Shown here: positions 7,179 through 14,740 of the stretch, one piece after another
How the letters are laid out: each line of letters starts with the position of its first letter
How positions within the stretch are numbered: the stretch's first letter is position 1
Assembly: GCA_022450045.1 (NCBI GenBank)
Contig: JAKURD010000021.1
Coordinates: 1-52,769 of the forward strand
Direction: 5' to 3'
Origin: Gracilimonas sp.
Lineage (GTDB): Bacteria; Bacteroidota; Rhodothermia; Balneolales; Balneolaceae
DNA length: 52,769 nucleotides
Position numbers and translations under genes: made by a program
The notes under the pieces: generated by a model
The model's database searches: none
Seen by the model: only the letters and a program-made list of their open reading frames with translations
What the model was told of the DNA's origin: nothing

Positions 7179-8003
7179 ATGCCTAAAGAGAAAACATTCG
7201 ATTTCCTGAACAAAAATGAAAGAGAATCCAAACCACGTAAAACAGGTATTACTGAAATCCGCGGACCCTATTACGCCGTAATGGGCAAACGCTACCTGCA
7301 AGATATCATGGAAACCATGGGAGAGCATGTTGATGCTCTTAAATTTTCAGGAGGTTCCTTTTCACTGATGCCTAAAAAAGCGGTACAAGAGTTGATTAAC
7401 ATTGCCCATGACAACAATGTACTGGTTTCAACCGGTGGATTCATGGAATATGTGCTTACGCAGGGCAAAGCAGCGGTAGATCAATACATCGAAACTTGTA
7501 AAGATTACGGTTTTGATATCATTGAGCTTTCGGCTGGCTTCATCACCTTGCCTACCGACGACTGGCTGCGGCTGATTGAGAAAGTGCAGGAAGCTGGCCT
7601 AAAGGCAAAACCGGAAATTGGTATTCAGTTTGGAGCCGGTGGAGATACTGCAAAAGGTGAGCTGGAAAGCGAAGGGACTCTGGATACCGGCTACGCAGTA
7701 AAACAAGCCAAGCGGTTTGTGGACGCTGGAGCCTATATGATTATGATTGAATCAGAGGGCATCACCGAAAATGCCGATCCGTGGAGAACTGATGTACCTG
7801 CACAATTTATCAATGAGATCGGACTGGAAAAACTGATGTTTGAAGCCGCCGATCCCGAGGTGTTTGCCTGGTACGTTAAAAACTACGGTCCGGAAGTAAA
7901 TGTATTTGTTGACCACAGTCAGATTGTACAGCTTGAAACCCTGCGTCGCGGCATCTGGGGTACTAAAAGCCTTTGGGGCCGTGTATTAACCTATAAAGGT
8001 TAG
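7179..8003 (+). CDS. ComA/HSA32-family phosphosulfolactate synthase-like protein
   Basis: The 274-residue protein fits the ComA family (TIM barrel): Leu-Lys-Phe-Ser-Gly-Gly-Ser-Phe near residue 53, Ser-Thr-Gly-Gly-Phe-Met-Glu-Tyr near residue 87, Glu-Leu-Ser-Ala-Gly-Phe, and Asp-His-Ser-Gln-Ile near residue 246. Archaeal ComA joins sulfite and phosphoenolpyruvate to make phosphosulfolactate for coenzyme M; bacterial and plant homologues such as HSA32 are less defined. No comB or comC lies here. It is translationally close to MmgE/PrpD and probably cotranscribed. Sulfonate formation is possible in this phylum, but its role beside an MmgE/PrpD protein is unknown. Confidence 0.85.
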   Translation: MPKEKTFDFLNKNERESKPRKTGITEIRGPYYAVMGKRYLQDIMETMGEHVDALKFSGGSFSLMPKKAVQELINIAHDNNVLVSTGGFMEYVLTQGKAAVDQYIETCKDYGFDIIELSAGFITLPTDDWLRLIEKVQEAGLKAKPEIGIQFGAGGDTAKGELESEGTLDTGYAVKQAKRFVDAGAYMIMIESEGITENADPWRTDVPAQFINEIGLEKLMFEAADPEVFAWYVKNYGPEVNVFVDHSQIVQLETLRRGIWGTKSLWGRVLTYKG

Positions 8004-8195
8004 ATTAGAGTGATCCACAAGGCTTGCCGGGTGTAAAAATCCGACAGGTTTTATCACTTAAAGATTAAGGAGTAATACACTGTGATCTTATTTCGCCACT
8101 TGGTGATCATCCCGGAACTATTGCATTTGTTAATTAGCTCATGTTTATGTTACTAAAAAATAGAGAGATCCCAACCATTAATAATCATAAAAATA

Positions 8196-8939
8196 ATGTT
8201 TGAAAATACCTTTCATTTAAGATACTTCGAAATGGGATTGCATGGAGAAGCAACTCCTGTTACCATTTTGACACTGCTGGAAGAAACAGCGGCAGATCAC
8301 TGCCTGTCTATCGGGCACAGTTTATATGACTTACTTGCAAAGGGAATCGGATGGGTGTTGCTGTCGGGCCGTATGGTAATGGATCGTTATCCCGCATATA
8401 AAGAAAAAATCACCATCAAAACCTGGCTGTCTGAATTGACGACATGCAGGGGAACAAGAGAAAATCTCATATTAGATGAGGCCGACAACATAATCGGGAG
8501 GGCTAAAGGCTTTTGGTTGTTTTTTGATATTAAAAAAAGAAGGCCTGCACGGATTTTTGAGGGGATGACAAAGCAGTGGAAGATTAATTCTGAAGAATCC
8601 ATTCAAATGGAAAATAAAAAGATTAAAGCAATTGATGAGGCCATCTACAGCAAACAGTTTTTAGTACACCGTTTTGATATGGATTCGAACGAGCATGTAA
8701 ATAATTTGAGGTATTTGCAATGGGCTATGGAATGCATCCCTGATGAAATCACAGATACCTGCTACCTGCATACCATAGACGGTAATTTCGTAGGAGAAGC
8801 GCAATATGGCCATACCGTAGAGTCTCTGACAGATCCTGATGTTACGGAAAATACTTTTAACCATACTTTACGAGACCAAAGTAACAAACAAGTTTTTTCA
8901 ACTGCTAAAACAGTCTGGAAAAATCGTATTAACAAATAA
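8196..8939 (+). CDS. Acyl-ACP thioesterase (FatA-like)
   Basis: The 247-residue product has the two hotdog halves of PF01643 acyl-ACP thioesterases. The N-terminal half contains Thr-Leu-Leu-Glu-Glu-Thr-Ala-Ala-Asp-His, and the C-terminal half contains Asp-Met-Asp-Ser-Asn-Glu-His-Val-Asn-Asn, the catalytic Asn/His region. It would release free fatty acids from acyl carrier protein in the cytoplasm. It is preceded by a 190-base gap without a gene and followed 14 bases later by an AhpD-like gene. Length is normal for bacterial members. Confidence 0.88.
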   Translation: MFENTFHLRYFEMGLHGEATPVTILTLLEETAADHCLSIGHSLYDLLAKGIGWVLLSGRMVMDRYPAYKEKITIKTWLSELTTCRGTRENLILDEADNIIGRAKGFWLFFDIKKRRPARIFEGMTKQWKINSEESIQMENKKIKAIDEAIYSKQFLVHRFDMDSNEHVNNLRYLQWAMECIPDEITDTCYLHTIDGNFVGEAQYGHTVESLTDPDVTENTFNHTLRDQSNKQVFSTAKTVWKNRINK

Positions 8940-8953
8940 GATAGAACAGCATT

Positions 8954-9298
8954 ATGAGTAGTAAAGACCAACCTATTTTTCCACCCGCCACACCACAAAT
9001 GTCAAAAAAACGTGCCGACCTGGCTCCGGATCAGGTAAAAGCGTTCCGAAATTTCAGCAAGGAAGTTTTTAAGGAAGGGGCGCTGGACGAAAAGACCAAA
9101 CAGCTTATAGCTGTAGCATCGGCCCACATCACGCAGTGCCCGTATTGTATAAAAAGCCATACCAAGCAGGCTAAGCAGAAAGGAGCTTCTAATGAGGAGA
9201 TCATGGAAGCTATTTGGGTAGCTTCCGAAATGCGAGCGGGTGCAGCTTATGCACATGCGACTATCGCCATTGATGAGATGAATGAAGTGGATAACTAA
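8954..9298 (+). CDS. Carboxymuconolactone decarboxylase/AhpD-like protein
   Basis: A 114-residue CMD-domain protein with the redox motif Cys-Pro-Tyr-Cys-x2-Ser-His near residues 58-65, as in AhpD-like alkylhydroperoxidases. Such proteins are small all-helical oligomers with peroxidase or disulfide activity. It lies between the thioesterase and another CMD protein, so the pair may be cotranscribed. The N-terminus is short and polar, with no signal peptide. Confidence 0.9.
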   Translation: MSSKDQPIFPPATPQMSKKRADLAPDQVKAFRNFSKEVFKEGALDEKTKQLIAVASAHITQCPYCIKSHTKQAKQKGASNEEIMEAIWVASEMRAGAAYAHATIAIDEMNEVDN

Positions 9299-9320
9299 CA
9301 GAAGCTGAAAAAAAATTTTA

Positions 9321-9785
9321 ATGCGAAAAGAAAGATTTAACTACCGAAAAATGGACACCAATGCCTTTAAAGGGATGGAAGAGTTGGAACAGTTTGTAAA
9401 AGAATCCGACGTAGAATCACCCCTGATAGAATTAGTGAAGATCAGAGCATCACAAATAAATGGATGTGCCTACTGCATTGATATGCACACCAAAGATGCT
9501 CGGGAAATGGGGGAAACCGAACAGCGTATCTATGGTTTAAGTGTCTGGAGCGAGACGCCATTCTATTCAGGGCGGGAACAAGCAGCTCTGGCCTGGACCG
9601 AAGCCCTTACAAGAATTGCAGAAGAAGAAATAACGGATGAATTTTTTAAAGAGATCCGCGAACATTTTACTGAGGAAGAAATGATGGTTTTAACCACCGC
9701 GATTGTAGCTATTAACGGTTGGAACCGAATTGCTGTAGGATTTGGCAATACACCCGGCTCCTATAAGCCGGAAATGGCAAGGTAG
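9321..9785 (+). CDS. Carboxymuconolactone decarboxylase/AhpD-like protein
   Basis: A 154-residue CMD-domain protein with Cys-Ala-Tyr-Cys-Ile-Asp-Met-His near residue 50, the AhpD-type redox pair with the conserved His. The middle holds the Leu-x2-Trp-x-Glu-Thr-x-Phe-Tyr-x3-Glu-x-Ala-Ala-Leu segment characteristic of this subfamily. It lies 22 bases after the previous CMD gene and belongs to a different CMD subfamily, so it is not a recent tandem copy. Likely an antioxidant protein. Confidence 0.9.
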   Translation: MRKERFNYRKMDTNAFKGMEELEQFVKESDVESPLIELVKIRASQINGCAYCIDMHTKDAREMGETEQRIYGLSVWSETPFYSGREQAALAWTEALTRIAEEEITDEFFKEIREHFTEEEMMVLTTAIVAINGWNRIAVGFGNTPGSYKPEMAR

Positions 9786-9835
9786 CTCTTAATGAATGTG
9801 TTATGAGAACTAATTTTAATCAATAGATAAACTTT

Positions 9836-10195
9836 ATGGCTGTTAAATCGATACAGATCAAACGGATTTATGAAGATGCTTCCGAGAAGGATGGTTACCG
9901 GGTATTGGTAGATCGCCTGTGGCCGCGTGGTGTTTCGAAGGAAGCAGCTCAGTTAGACGAGTGGAATAAAAAGATTTCTCCTTCACCGGAGCTTCGAAAA
10001 TGGTTTGATCATGATCCGGAAAAGTTTGAGGAATTCAAAAAGCGGTATAAAACTGAACTGGCCGACCGCGAAGATGTGATTGATGAACTGTTCGAGAATG
10101 CAGATGATCATAAACTTACGTTGCTGTATGCAGCCAAAGATGAAACGCATAACCACGCCATTGTGCTTAAAGAATTTTTAAATGAGTTGATATAA
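9836..10195 (+). CDS. DUF488 family protein (YeaO-like)
   Basis: The 119-residue protein has the DUF488 signatures: Ile-Lys-Arg-Ile-Tyr-Glu at the start, Asp-Gly-Tyr-Arg-Val-Leu-Val-Asp-Arg-Leu-Trp-Pro-Arg-Gly near residue 20-33, Ser-Pro-Ser-x-Glu-Leu-Arg-Lys-Trp-Phe-x-His, and a C-terminal Leu-Leu-Tyr-Ala-Ala-Lys-Asp. No activity is established for the family. The gene is intact here, in contrast to the broken copy at 40482-40799. Confidence 0.9.
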   Translation: MAVKSIQIKRIYEDASEKDGYRVLVDRLWPRGVSKEAAQLDEWNKKISPSPELRKWFDHDPEKFEEFKKRYKTELADREDVIDELFENADDHKLTLLYAAKDETHNHAIVLKEFLNELI

Positions 10196-10309
10196 AAAAT
10201 TGGAGATGGGAATTATGGATAAGAACAGGTATTTCAACTTTTTCTGAATTCCCGAAAACTGAATTTTCAGGCCATTAACCCTAACCCTAACGTTAAAATC
10301 ACAATAGTT

Positions 10310-10633
10310 ATGATTAAATATATTTCCGCTATCGGACTCTTATTCCTTGTTTTTGCAGCCGGCACCGCTTTTGTCGCCGCTAGTCAAAATAAGGAACAGG
10401 AATCCGCCCAAAACAACGGACTCACGCTCATCACCGAAACACCTGAGGAGGGATTTGCTGTAGCTGTACAGCTGGCCCGAAAAGGAGTTACCACCACTCA
10501 ACCCGATAAAGATGTATTATTCACTTTGCGGGATGTGTACTCCAAAGACCCGGATGCCCTGATCGCCAGTTCCCAGGTTATTGCCATTCACTACCAGACC
10601 GTAGCAGCCGCCAATAATTATTGGCGCAATTAA
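10310..10633 (+). CDS. Small exported protein of unknown function
   Basis: I do not recognise this 107-residue protein. It starts with a short basic segment and a hydrophobic stretch of about 18 residues ending near Ala-Ala-Ser, which looks like a signal peptide or membrane anchor. The mature part is mixed polar with no Cys and ends with Asn-Asn-Tyr-Trp-Arg-Asn. Its codon use resembles its neighbours. A strong 12-bp stem follows at 10650-10690. It is probably a single-gene unit between DUF488 and the SdhC-like gene. Confidence 0.6.
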   Translation: MIKYISAIGLLFLVFAAGTAFVAASQNKEQESAQNNGLTLITETPEEGFAVAVQLARKGVTTTQPDKDVLFTLRDVYSKDPDALIASSQVIAIHYQTVAAANNYWRN

Positions 10634-10649
10634 GAAAGCAGGCCTTAGG

Positions 10650-10690
10650 TATGTGAATCCGCGCATGGAATTTATCCTCGGATTCACATA
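10650..10690. terminator. 12-bp inverted repeat after the small exported protein gene
   Basis: TATGTGAATCCG at 10650-10661 pairs perfectly with CGGATTCACATA at 10679-10690, with a 17-base loop. It is followed by a short T-rich run. It lies 17 bases after the stop and 25 bases before the SdhC-like start, so it may be a terminator or an RNA leader structure. Confidence 0.5.
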
Positions 10691-10714
10691 TTTATTCCAA
10701 TTAAGAGGTTATAG

Positions 10715-11413
10715 ATGAAAATTATAAAAGCATTTCGATCGCAGGTAGGGAGAAAGGTATTAAATGGTGCTACCGGTTTGGCGCTTATCGGTTTTGTAGT
10801 GGTACATTTGGCGGGAAATCTAACTCTTTTTGGCTCGGAAAATGCGTTTAACAAATACACCTGGCAATTAGAAAGTTTGGGGTGGATTTTATATGTCCTT
10901 GAATTTTTTCTGGCCCTTACGTTTTTGGTACATGCCATTGTAGGTATATCTATCTGGAAAGAACGAAGGCGAGCGCGTAAGGATAAATATGATACGTATC
11001 AAACCAAAGGAGGCCCTGCTCATAATACCTGGCATGCACGTACCAAAGCCATTTCCGGTATAGTTTTGCTCTTGTTTTTGATCATACATCTCAACGATTT
11101 CAAATTCGGTCCGGTGGAAATGACAACGCTGGAAGGGATAGAAGTTCGAGACCTGAAATCGTTGGTTATTTCAACTTTTCAAAATCCTTGGCACGCCTTT
11201 GGATATACGGCAGTGATGGTATTCTTAGCTGCTCATCTGGCTCATGGGTTTTGGAGTGCATTTACCTCTCTTTCTATGCAGAGAAATAGATTCTCTGATG
11301 TGTTTTATGTATTCAGCATCTTATTCGCCATTCTGTTGGCTATAGGTTTTCTTTTCATACCGTTATACATCTATTTCACAGGAGGAGATGGAGGGTTATT
11401 ATCAACTTTATAA
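10715..11413 (+). CDS. Succinate dehydrogenase-type cytochrome b subunit
   Basis: The 232-residue protein has five membrane helices in the arrangement of the single-subunit cytochrome b of succinate:quinone oxidoreductases found in Bacteroidota-type genomes. His residues in the helices (His near residue 31 in Val-Val-His-Leu-Ala-Gly-Asn, His near 73, His near 121, and His-Leu-Ala-His near residue 169) can bind heme b. It would anchor SdhA/SdhB and pass electrons to quinone. Unusually, no sdhA or sdhB follows; the next gene is an SDR oxidoreductase, so the subunit is an orphan or a second copy. Confidence 0.85.
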   Translation: MKIIKAFRSQVGRKVLNGATGLALIGFVVVHLAGNLTLFGSENAFNKYTWQLESLGWILYVLEFFLALTFLVHAIVGISIWKERRRARKDKYDTYQTKGGPAHNTWHARTKAISGIVLLLFLIIHLNDFKFGPVEMTTLEGIEVRDLKSLVISTFQNPWHAFGYTAVMVFLAAHLAHGFWSAFTSLSMQRNRFSDVFYVFSILFAILLAIGFLFIPLYIYFTGGDGGLLSTL

Positions 11414-11425
11414 ATATCATCATAC

Positions 11426-12133
11426 ATGTTTTTAGAAAATAAGACAGCTATTGTTACCGGTGCCGGCAGTGGACTTGGAGCTGCTATTGCACGTCAACTT
11501 GTAAAACATCGAACTCAGGTTTTTGGCCTTGCTCGTTCATCGGATAAATTAAATTCCTTAAAAACTGAGTTGGGACTGCTATTTCATCCGATCAGCCTTG
11601 ATATCAGCGACCAACCGAAAGTATCATCATGGTTCAAACAAACGTTTTCGAAAGAGCTTAAACCTGATATTCTCATTAATAATGCAGGTGCCGGTGTGTT
11701 TGGTAAAATTGAGGAATTACCCCTTGATCGGTGGAAGCAAATGATGGACACCAACCTGAATGGAATGTATTATCTGACGCGTGAAGTGGTTCCACATATG
11801 AAAACTAACTCAGCCTCATCGCATATAATCAATGTTGGCTCGATATTGGGGAAAACCTCAGGAATGACCAAATCGGCTTACAGTACTACAAAGTTTGGGG
11901 TGCAGGGATTTAGTGAAGCTCTCTTTAAAGAACTTCGATTCCAAAATATTAAGGTCACCTGCTTTAATCCGGGTTCTATTGACACGTGGTTTTTTGAAGA
12001 ATCGGGTATTGAACCTCATGCTAACATGTTACAACCGGATGATCTTGCTGAAATGATAGTTCATATTTTGCAAACACCGGATAATTTCCTCGTTAATGAT
12101 ATGACAATCCGCCCACTCGACCCAAGATCTTAA
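11426..12133 (+). CDS. Short-chain dehydrogenase/reductase
   Basis: A 235-residue classical SDR with the Gly-Ala-Gly-Ser-Gly-Leu-Gly nucleotide-binding motif near residue 12, Asn-Asn-Ala-Gly-Ala near residue 88 and the catalytic Tyr-Ser-Thr-Thr-Lys near residue 152. The substrate cannot be read from the sequence. It begins 12 bases after the SdhC-like gene and is followed 22 bases later by the amidotransferase gene. Confidence 0.92.
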   Translation: MFLENKTAIVTGAGSGLGAAIARQLVKHRTQVFGLARSSDKLNSLKTELGLLFHPISLDISDQPKVSSWFKQTFSKELKPDILINNAGAGVFGKIEELPLDRWKQMMDTNLNGMYYLTREVVPHMKTNSASSHIINVGSILGKTSGMTKSAYSTTKFGVQGFSEALFKELRFQNIKVTCFNPGSIDTWFFEESGIEPHANMLQPDDLAEMIVHILQTPDNFLVNDMTIRPLDPRS

Positions 12134-12155
12134 CCCGAATGATACCTCTTCAATA

Positions 12156-12866
12156 ATGTCCGGTTCAGCTTTTTACAGCCTTATGCACGTGCCATACGAA
12201 GGGCCCGGTATGATAAAACCCTATCTGGAAGAAAAAGGATTCTCACTTCAAAAAATTAAGCTTTATGATGATCAGTCACTTCCCGCTGTAAATGATGTGG
12301 ATTACCTGATTGTAATGGGAGGGCCCATGAATATGGAAGACGAAGAAAAGTATCCTTGGCTAATTGATGAAAAAATATTGATCAGGGAAATGATAGATCT
12401 GGGAAAACCGGTTTTGGGGATTTGTTTTGGAGCACAACTGGTTGCAGATGCTCTGGGTAAATCCGTGTATCCGGCAAAAGATCATGAAATTGGGTGGCAT
12501 CCCGTCGAACTTACGGAGGCCGGAAAAGTTCACCCCGCAACCAAAAATTGGGGCGTAGATCCGGTGGTATTTCACTGGCACAGCAATACTTTTGACCTGC
12601 CGGAAGAAGCCGTTCATTTAGCCTCCACTGAATTGTGTAAAAACCAGGCCTTTGTATGTAATGAGAACGTATTCGGTTTGCAGTTCCATTTGGAAATCAC
12701 TTGGATAGAAGTGGAGAAAATGATCGAAAACTGGGGGCGATACCGAGAGTCAGGATCGTATGTGCAGAGTGCCGAAGAAATGCTGCAAAAATCGCACGCT
12801 GCGGATGAAACAAAAGTTATGTTAGAACAGCTGCTGGCTTATTGGATATCACCTGAGTTCGATTAA
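12156..12866 (+). CDS. Class I glutamine amidotransferase
   Basis: The 236-residue protein is a stand-alone class I amidotransferase domain. The nucleophile Cys lies in Gly-Ile-Cys-Phe-Gly-Ala-Gln near residue 88, and the His/Glu pair in Phe-His-Leu-Glu near residue 177. It resembles GMP-synthase-like amidotransferases of unknown acceptor (YfeJ-like group). It follows the SDR gene closely. Confidence 0.9.
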   Translation: MSGSAFYSLMHVPYEGPGMIKPYLEEKGFSLQKIKLYDDQSLPAVNDVDYLIVMGGPMNMEDEEKYPWLIDEKILIREMIDLGKPVLGICFGAQLVADALGKSVYPAKDHEIGWHPVELTEAGKVHPATKNWGVDPVVFHWHSNTFDLPEEAVHLASTELCKNQAFVCNENVFGLQFHLEITWIEVEKMIENWGRYRESGSYVQSAEEMLQKSHAADETKVMLEQLLAYWISPEFD

Positions 12867-12968
12867 AAAGCAGGTTCTATCATAGGCAAGATGATCATTT
12901 CACGGCGAATGCCCGAAATCTAATTGTTGTTTACGTATCTATGATTGAATTACCGGCAATAATAAGAT

Positions 12969-12994
12969 CCCTGGCTTTGCAGGGTTGACTTTTT
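12969..12994 (+). terminator. Weak hairpin after the amidotransferase gene
   Basis: CCCTG at 12969-12973 pairs with CAGGG at 12980-12984 around a 6-base loop, and a TTTTT run follows at 12990-12994. The stem is short and lies about 100 bases after the stop, so this is a weak terminator candidate. The rest of the 200-base gap shows nothing clear. Confidence 0.3.
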
Positions 12995-13068
12995 AGGCAT
13001 TTTTCAAGCTATCAATAATCAAGCTCAGGTATATTGGAAAATCAGTAACTCTTTAATGACAGACTAAA

Positions 13069-13836
13069 GTGAATACTATTAAGAACCTAAAAACGGTTAA
13101 AGAGAATCTCGAAAATGTAGTTGAACGGGTGCAATATGCGTGTCAAAAAGCCGGAAGAGATCGGGAATCTGTTACTATTATCCCCGTGACTAAAACGGTA
13201 GATATAAAGCGTATCAAGGAAGCTATTGAGTGCGGATATCATGAAATTGCTGAAAACAAAGTGCAGGAGGCAGAAAATAAAGCCAATTTATTAAAAGACG
13301 GTACACCATCCCTAATTTGGCACTTTGTAGGCCATCTGCAAAGTAATAAAGTTAATAAGGTGGTTCAGTTTGCTTCTATGATTCAATCTATAGACCGAAT
13401 GAAAATGGTGAAGAAATTGAATAAGCAGCTCAACAAACTCGGAAAGAATATGCCGGTTTTGATCCAGATTAATGTATCAGGTGAAGACAGTAAGTATGGA
13501 CTGCACCCTGATGAAGCCCTTTCTTTTATTGAACAAGCTGTGGCTTATGAACATATAAAAATCAAAGGACTTATGACTATTGGGTTGTTTTCTGACGACT
13601 GGCCCGAAGTGCGTAAAGGATTCCGGCTTCTCAGAGAGCTCAGAGATAACATTGAAGCAAAAAATATACCTGGTGTTGAGATGGACATCTTGTCGATGGG
13701 AATGACCAATGATTTTGAAATTGCCATTGAGGAAGGGGCTACCATGGTCAGGATAGGCCGTGCAATTTTCGGAGAGCGGGATCATCCTGATTCTTATTAC
13801 TGGCCCGGAATAGGGACGGAAAATGTGGATAAATAG
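13069..13836 (+). CDS. yggS: YggS/PLPBP family pyridoxal phosphate homeostasis protein
   Basis: The 255-residue protein has the PLPBP fold markers: Val-Thr-Lys near residue 42 (the Lys that binds pyridoxal phosphate), Gly-x-Asn/Glu-Lys-Val-Gln-Glu-Ala, Trp-His-Phe-Val-Gly-His-Leu-Gln-Ser-Asn-Lys and Leu-Ser-Met-Gly-Met-Thr-Asn-Asp near residue 213. It is a cytoplasmic protein that buffers free PLP and affects amino-acid metabolism. The start is GTG at 13069; no ATG lies in a better position. ThiD follows after 15 bases, a vitamin-cofactor pairing that makes sense because both handle pyridoxal- or pyrimidine-type cofactors. Confidence 0.93.
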   Translation: MNTIKNLKTVKENLENVVERVQYACQKAGRDRESVTIIPVTKTVDIKRIKEAIECGYHEIAENKVQEAENKANLLKDGTPSLIWHFVGHLQSNKVNKVVQFASMIQSIDRMKMVKKLNKQLNKLGKNMPVLIQINVSGEDSKYGLHPDEALSFIEQAVAYEHIKIKGLMTIGLFSDDWPEVRKGFRLLRELRDNIEAKNIPGVEMDILSMGMTNDFEIAIEEGATMVRIGRAIFGERDHPDSYYWPGIGTENVDK

Positions 13837-13851
13837 GTTGGGAGTTAATCC

Positions 13852-14640
13852 ATGAATCACAGCCAGATCCCCACTGCTTTAACCATTGCCGGCAGCGACC
13901 CAAGTGGAGGTGCCGGTGTGCAAGCTGACTTAAAAGTATTTAACGCACTTAATGTATATGGAACGGCTGCTTTAACCTGCCTTACGGCCGGGAATACTAC
14001 GGGAGTGCAAGCAGTTGAGTTTATAAAGCCCCATTTTGTAAAACACCAAATAGAATGTGTGCTTGAGGATATTCCTCCACGGGCCGTCAAAACAGGAATG
14101 TTGGGTAACAGTGGAATTATGCGGGTTACGGCGGCTAAACTGGCGTCACTGAACATACCTGTTATTATCGATCCGGTAATGAAAACCAAAAGGGGAGATG
14201 TGTTATTCGCGGATGAGGGTATCAAAGTTTTTATAGAAGAGATATTGCCGCTTGCACACATAATCACTCCAAATATCCCAGAAGCGAATTTGTTATCAGG
14301 AATTTCGATTAAGAGGGAATCAGATATGAAAGCAGCTGCCCGAAAGATCTATGAGATGGGGAGCGGAGTTGTGCTTATCAAAGCAGGTTATTTCGATGAC
14401 TGGCCCCACAGTAACGACCTATATTTTGATGGGAAAAAATTTACCTGGATTAAAGCAGAAAGAATACAAACAACCGAAAGTCATGGAGCGGGAGATGTAT
14501 TTTCTGCCGCTATAACAGCTTATACAGCCCGCAAGCTTCCTCTTCTTGAAGCCGTTCAGCAAGCCAAAAAATTAGTAAGTAAGGCTTTGTTATCTGCTCC
14601 GGGCCTTGGCAAAGGAGACGGGCCTTTAAACTTAATGTGA
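13852..14640 (+). CDS. thiD: Hydroxymethylpyrimidine/phosphomethylpyrimidine kinase
   Basis: The 262-residue protein shows ThiD signatures: Thr-Ile-Ala-Gly-Ser-Asp-Pro-Ser-Gly-Gly-Ala-Gly near residue 10-21, Lys-Thr-Gly-Met-Leu-Gly, Asp-Pro-Val-Met, Thr-Pro-Asn-Ile-Pro-Glu-Ala, and the anion-hole motif Ser-His-Gly-Ala-Gly-Asp near residue 209. It phosphorylates HMP and HMP-phosphate in thiamine synthesis. No other thiamine gene lies in the window, and no THI-box riboswitch is apparent upstream. A bidirectional terminator follows. Confidence 0.95.
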   Translation: MNHSQIPTALTIAGSDPSGGAGVQADLKVFNALNVYGTAALTCLTAGNTTGVQAVEFIKPHFVKHQIECVLEDIPPRAVKTGMLGNSGIMRVTAAKLASLNIPVIIDPVMKTKRGDVLFADEGIKVFIEEILPLAHIITPNIPEANLLSGISIKRESDMKAAARKIYEMGSGVVLIKAGYFDDWPHSNDLYFDGKKFTWIKAERIQTTESHGAGDVFSAAITAYTARKLPLLEAVQQAKKLVSKALLSAPGLGKGDGPLNLM

Positions 14641-14698
14641 GTTCGATATAATATGTGCTTTAGGAGATCCATCTTACGGATGAGCCTGATGGAGCCTG

Positions 14699-14740
14699 AA
14701 AGCCTGAATTTGCTTTTTATAGAGGCAGCCAGGCTTTTTA
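14699..14740. terminator. Bidirectional terminator between thiD and HCO-like gene
   Basis: AAAGCCTG at 14699-14706 pairs with CAGGCTTT at 14730-14737, and T runs lie on the 3' side (plus) and A/T bases on the other. It separates the convergent thiD and heme-copper-like genes. The loop is 23 bases long. Confidence 0.55.
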
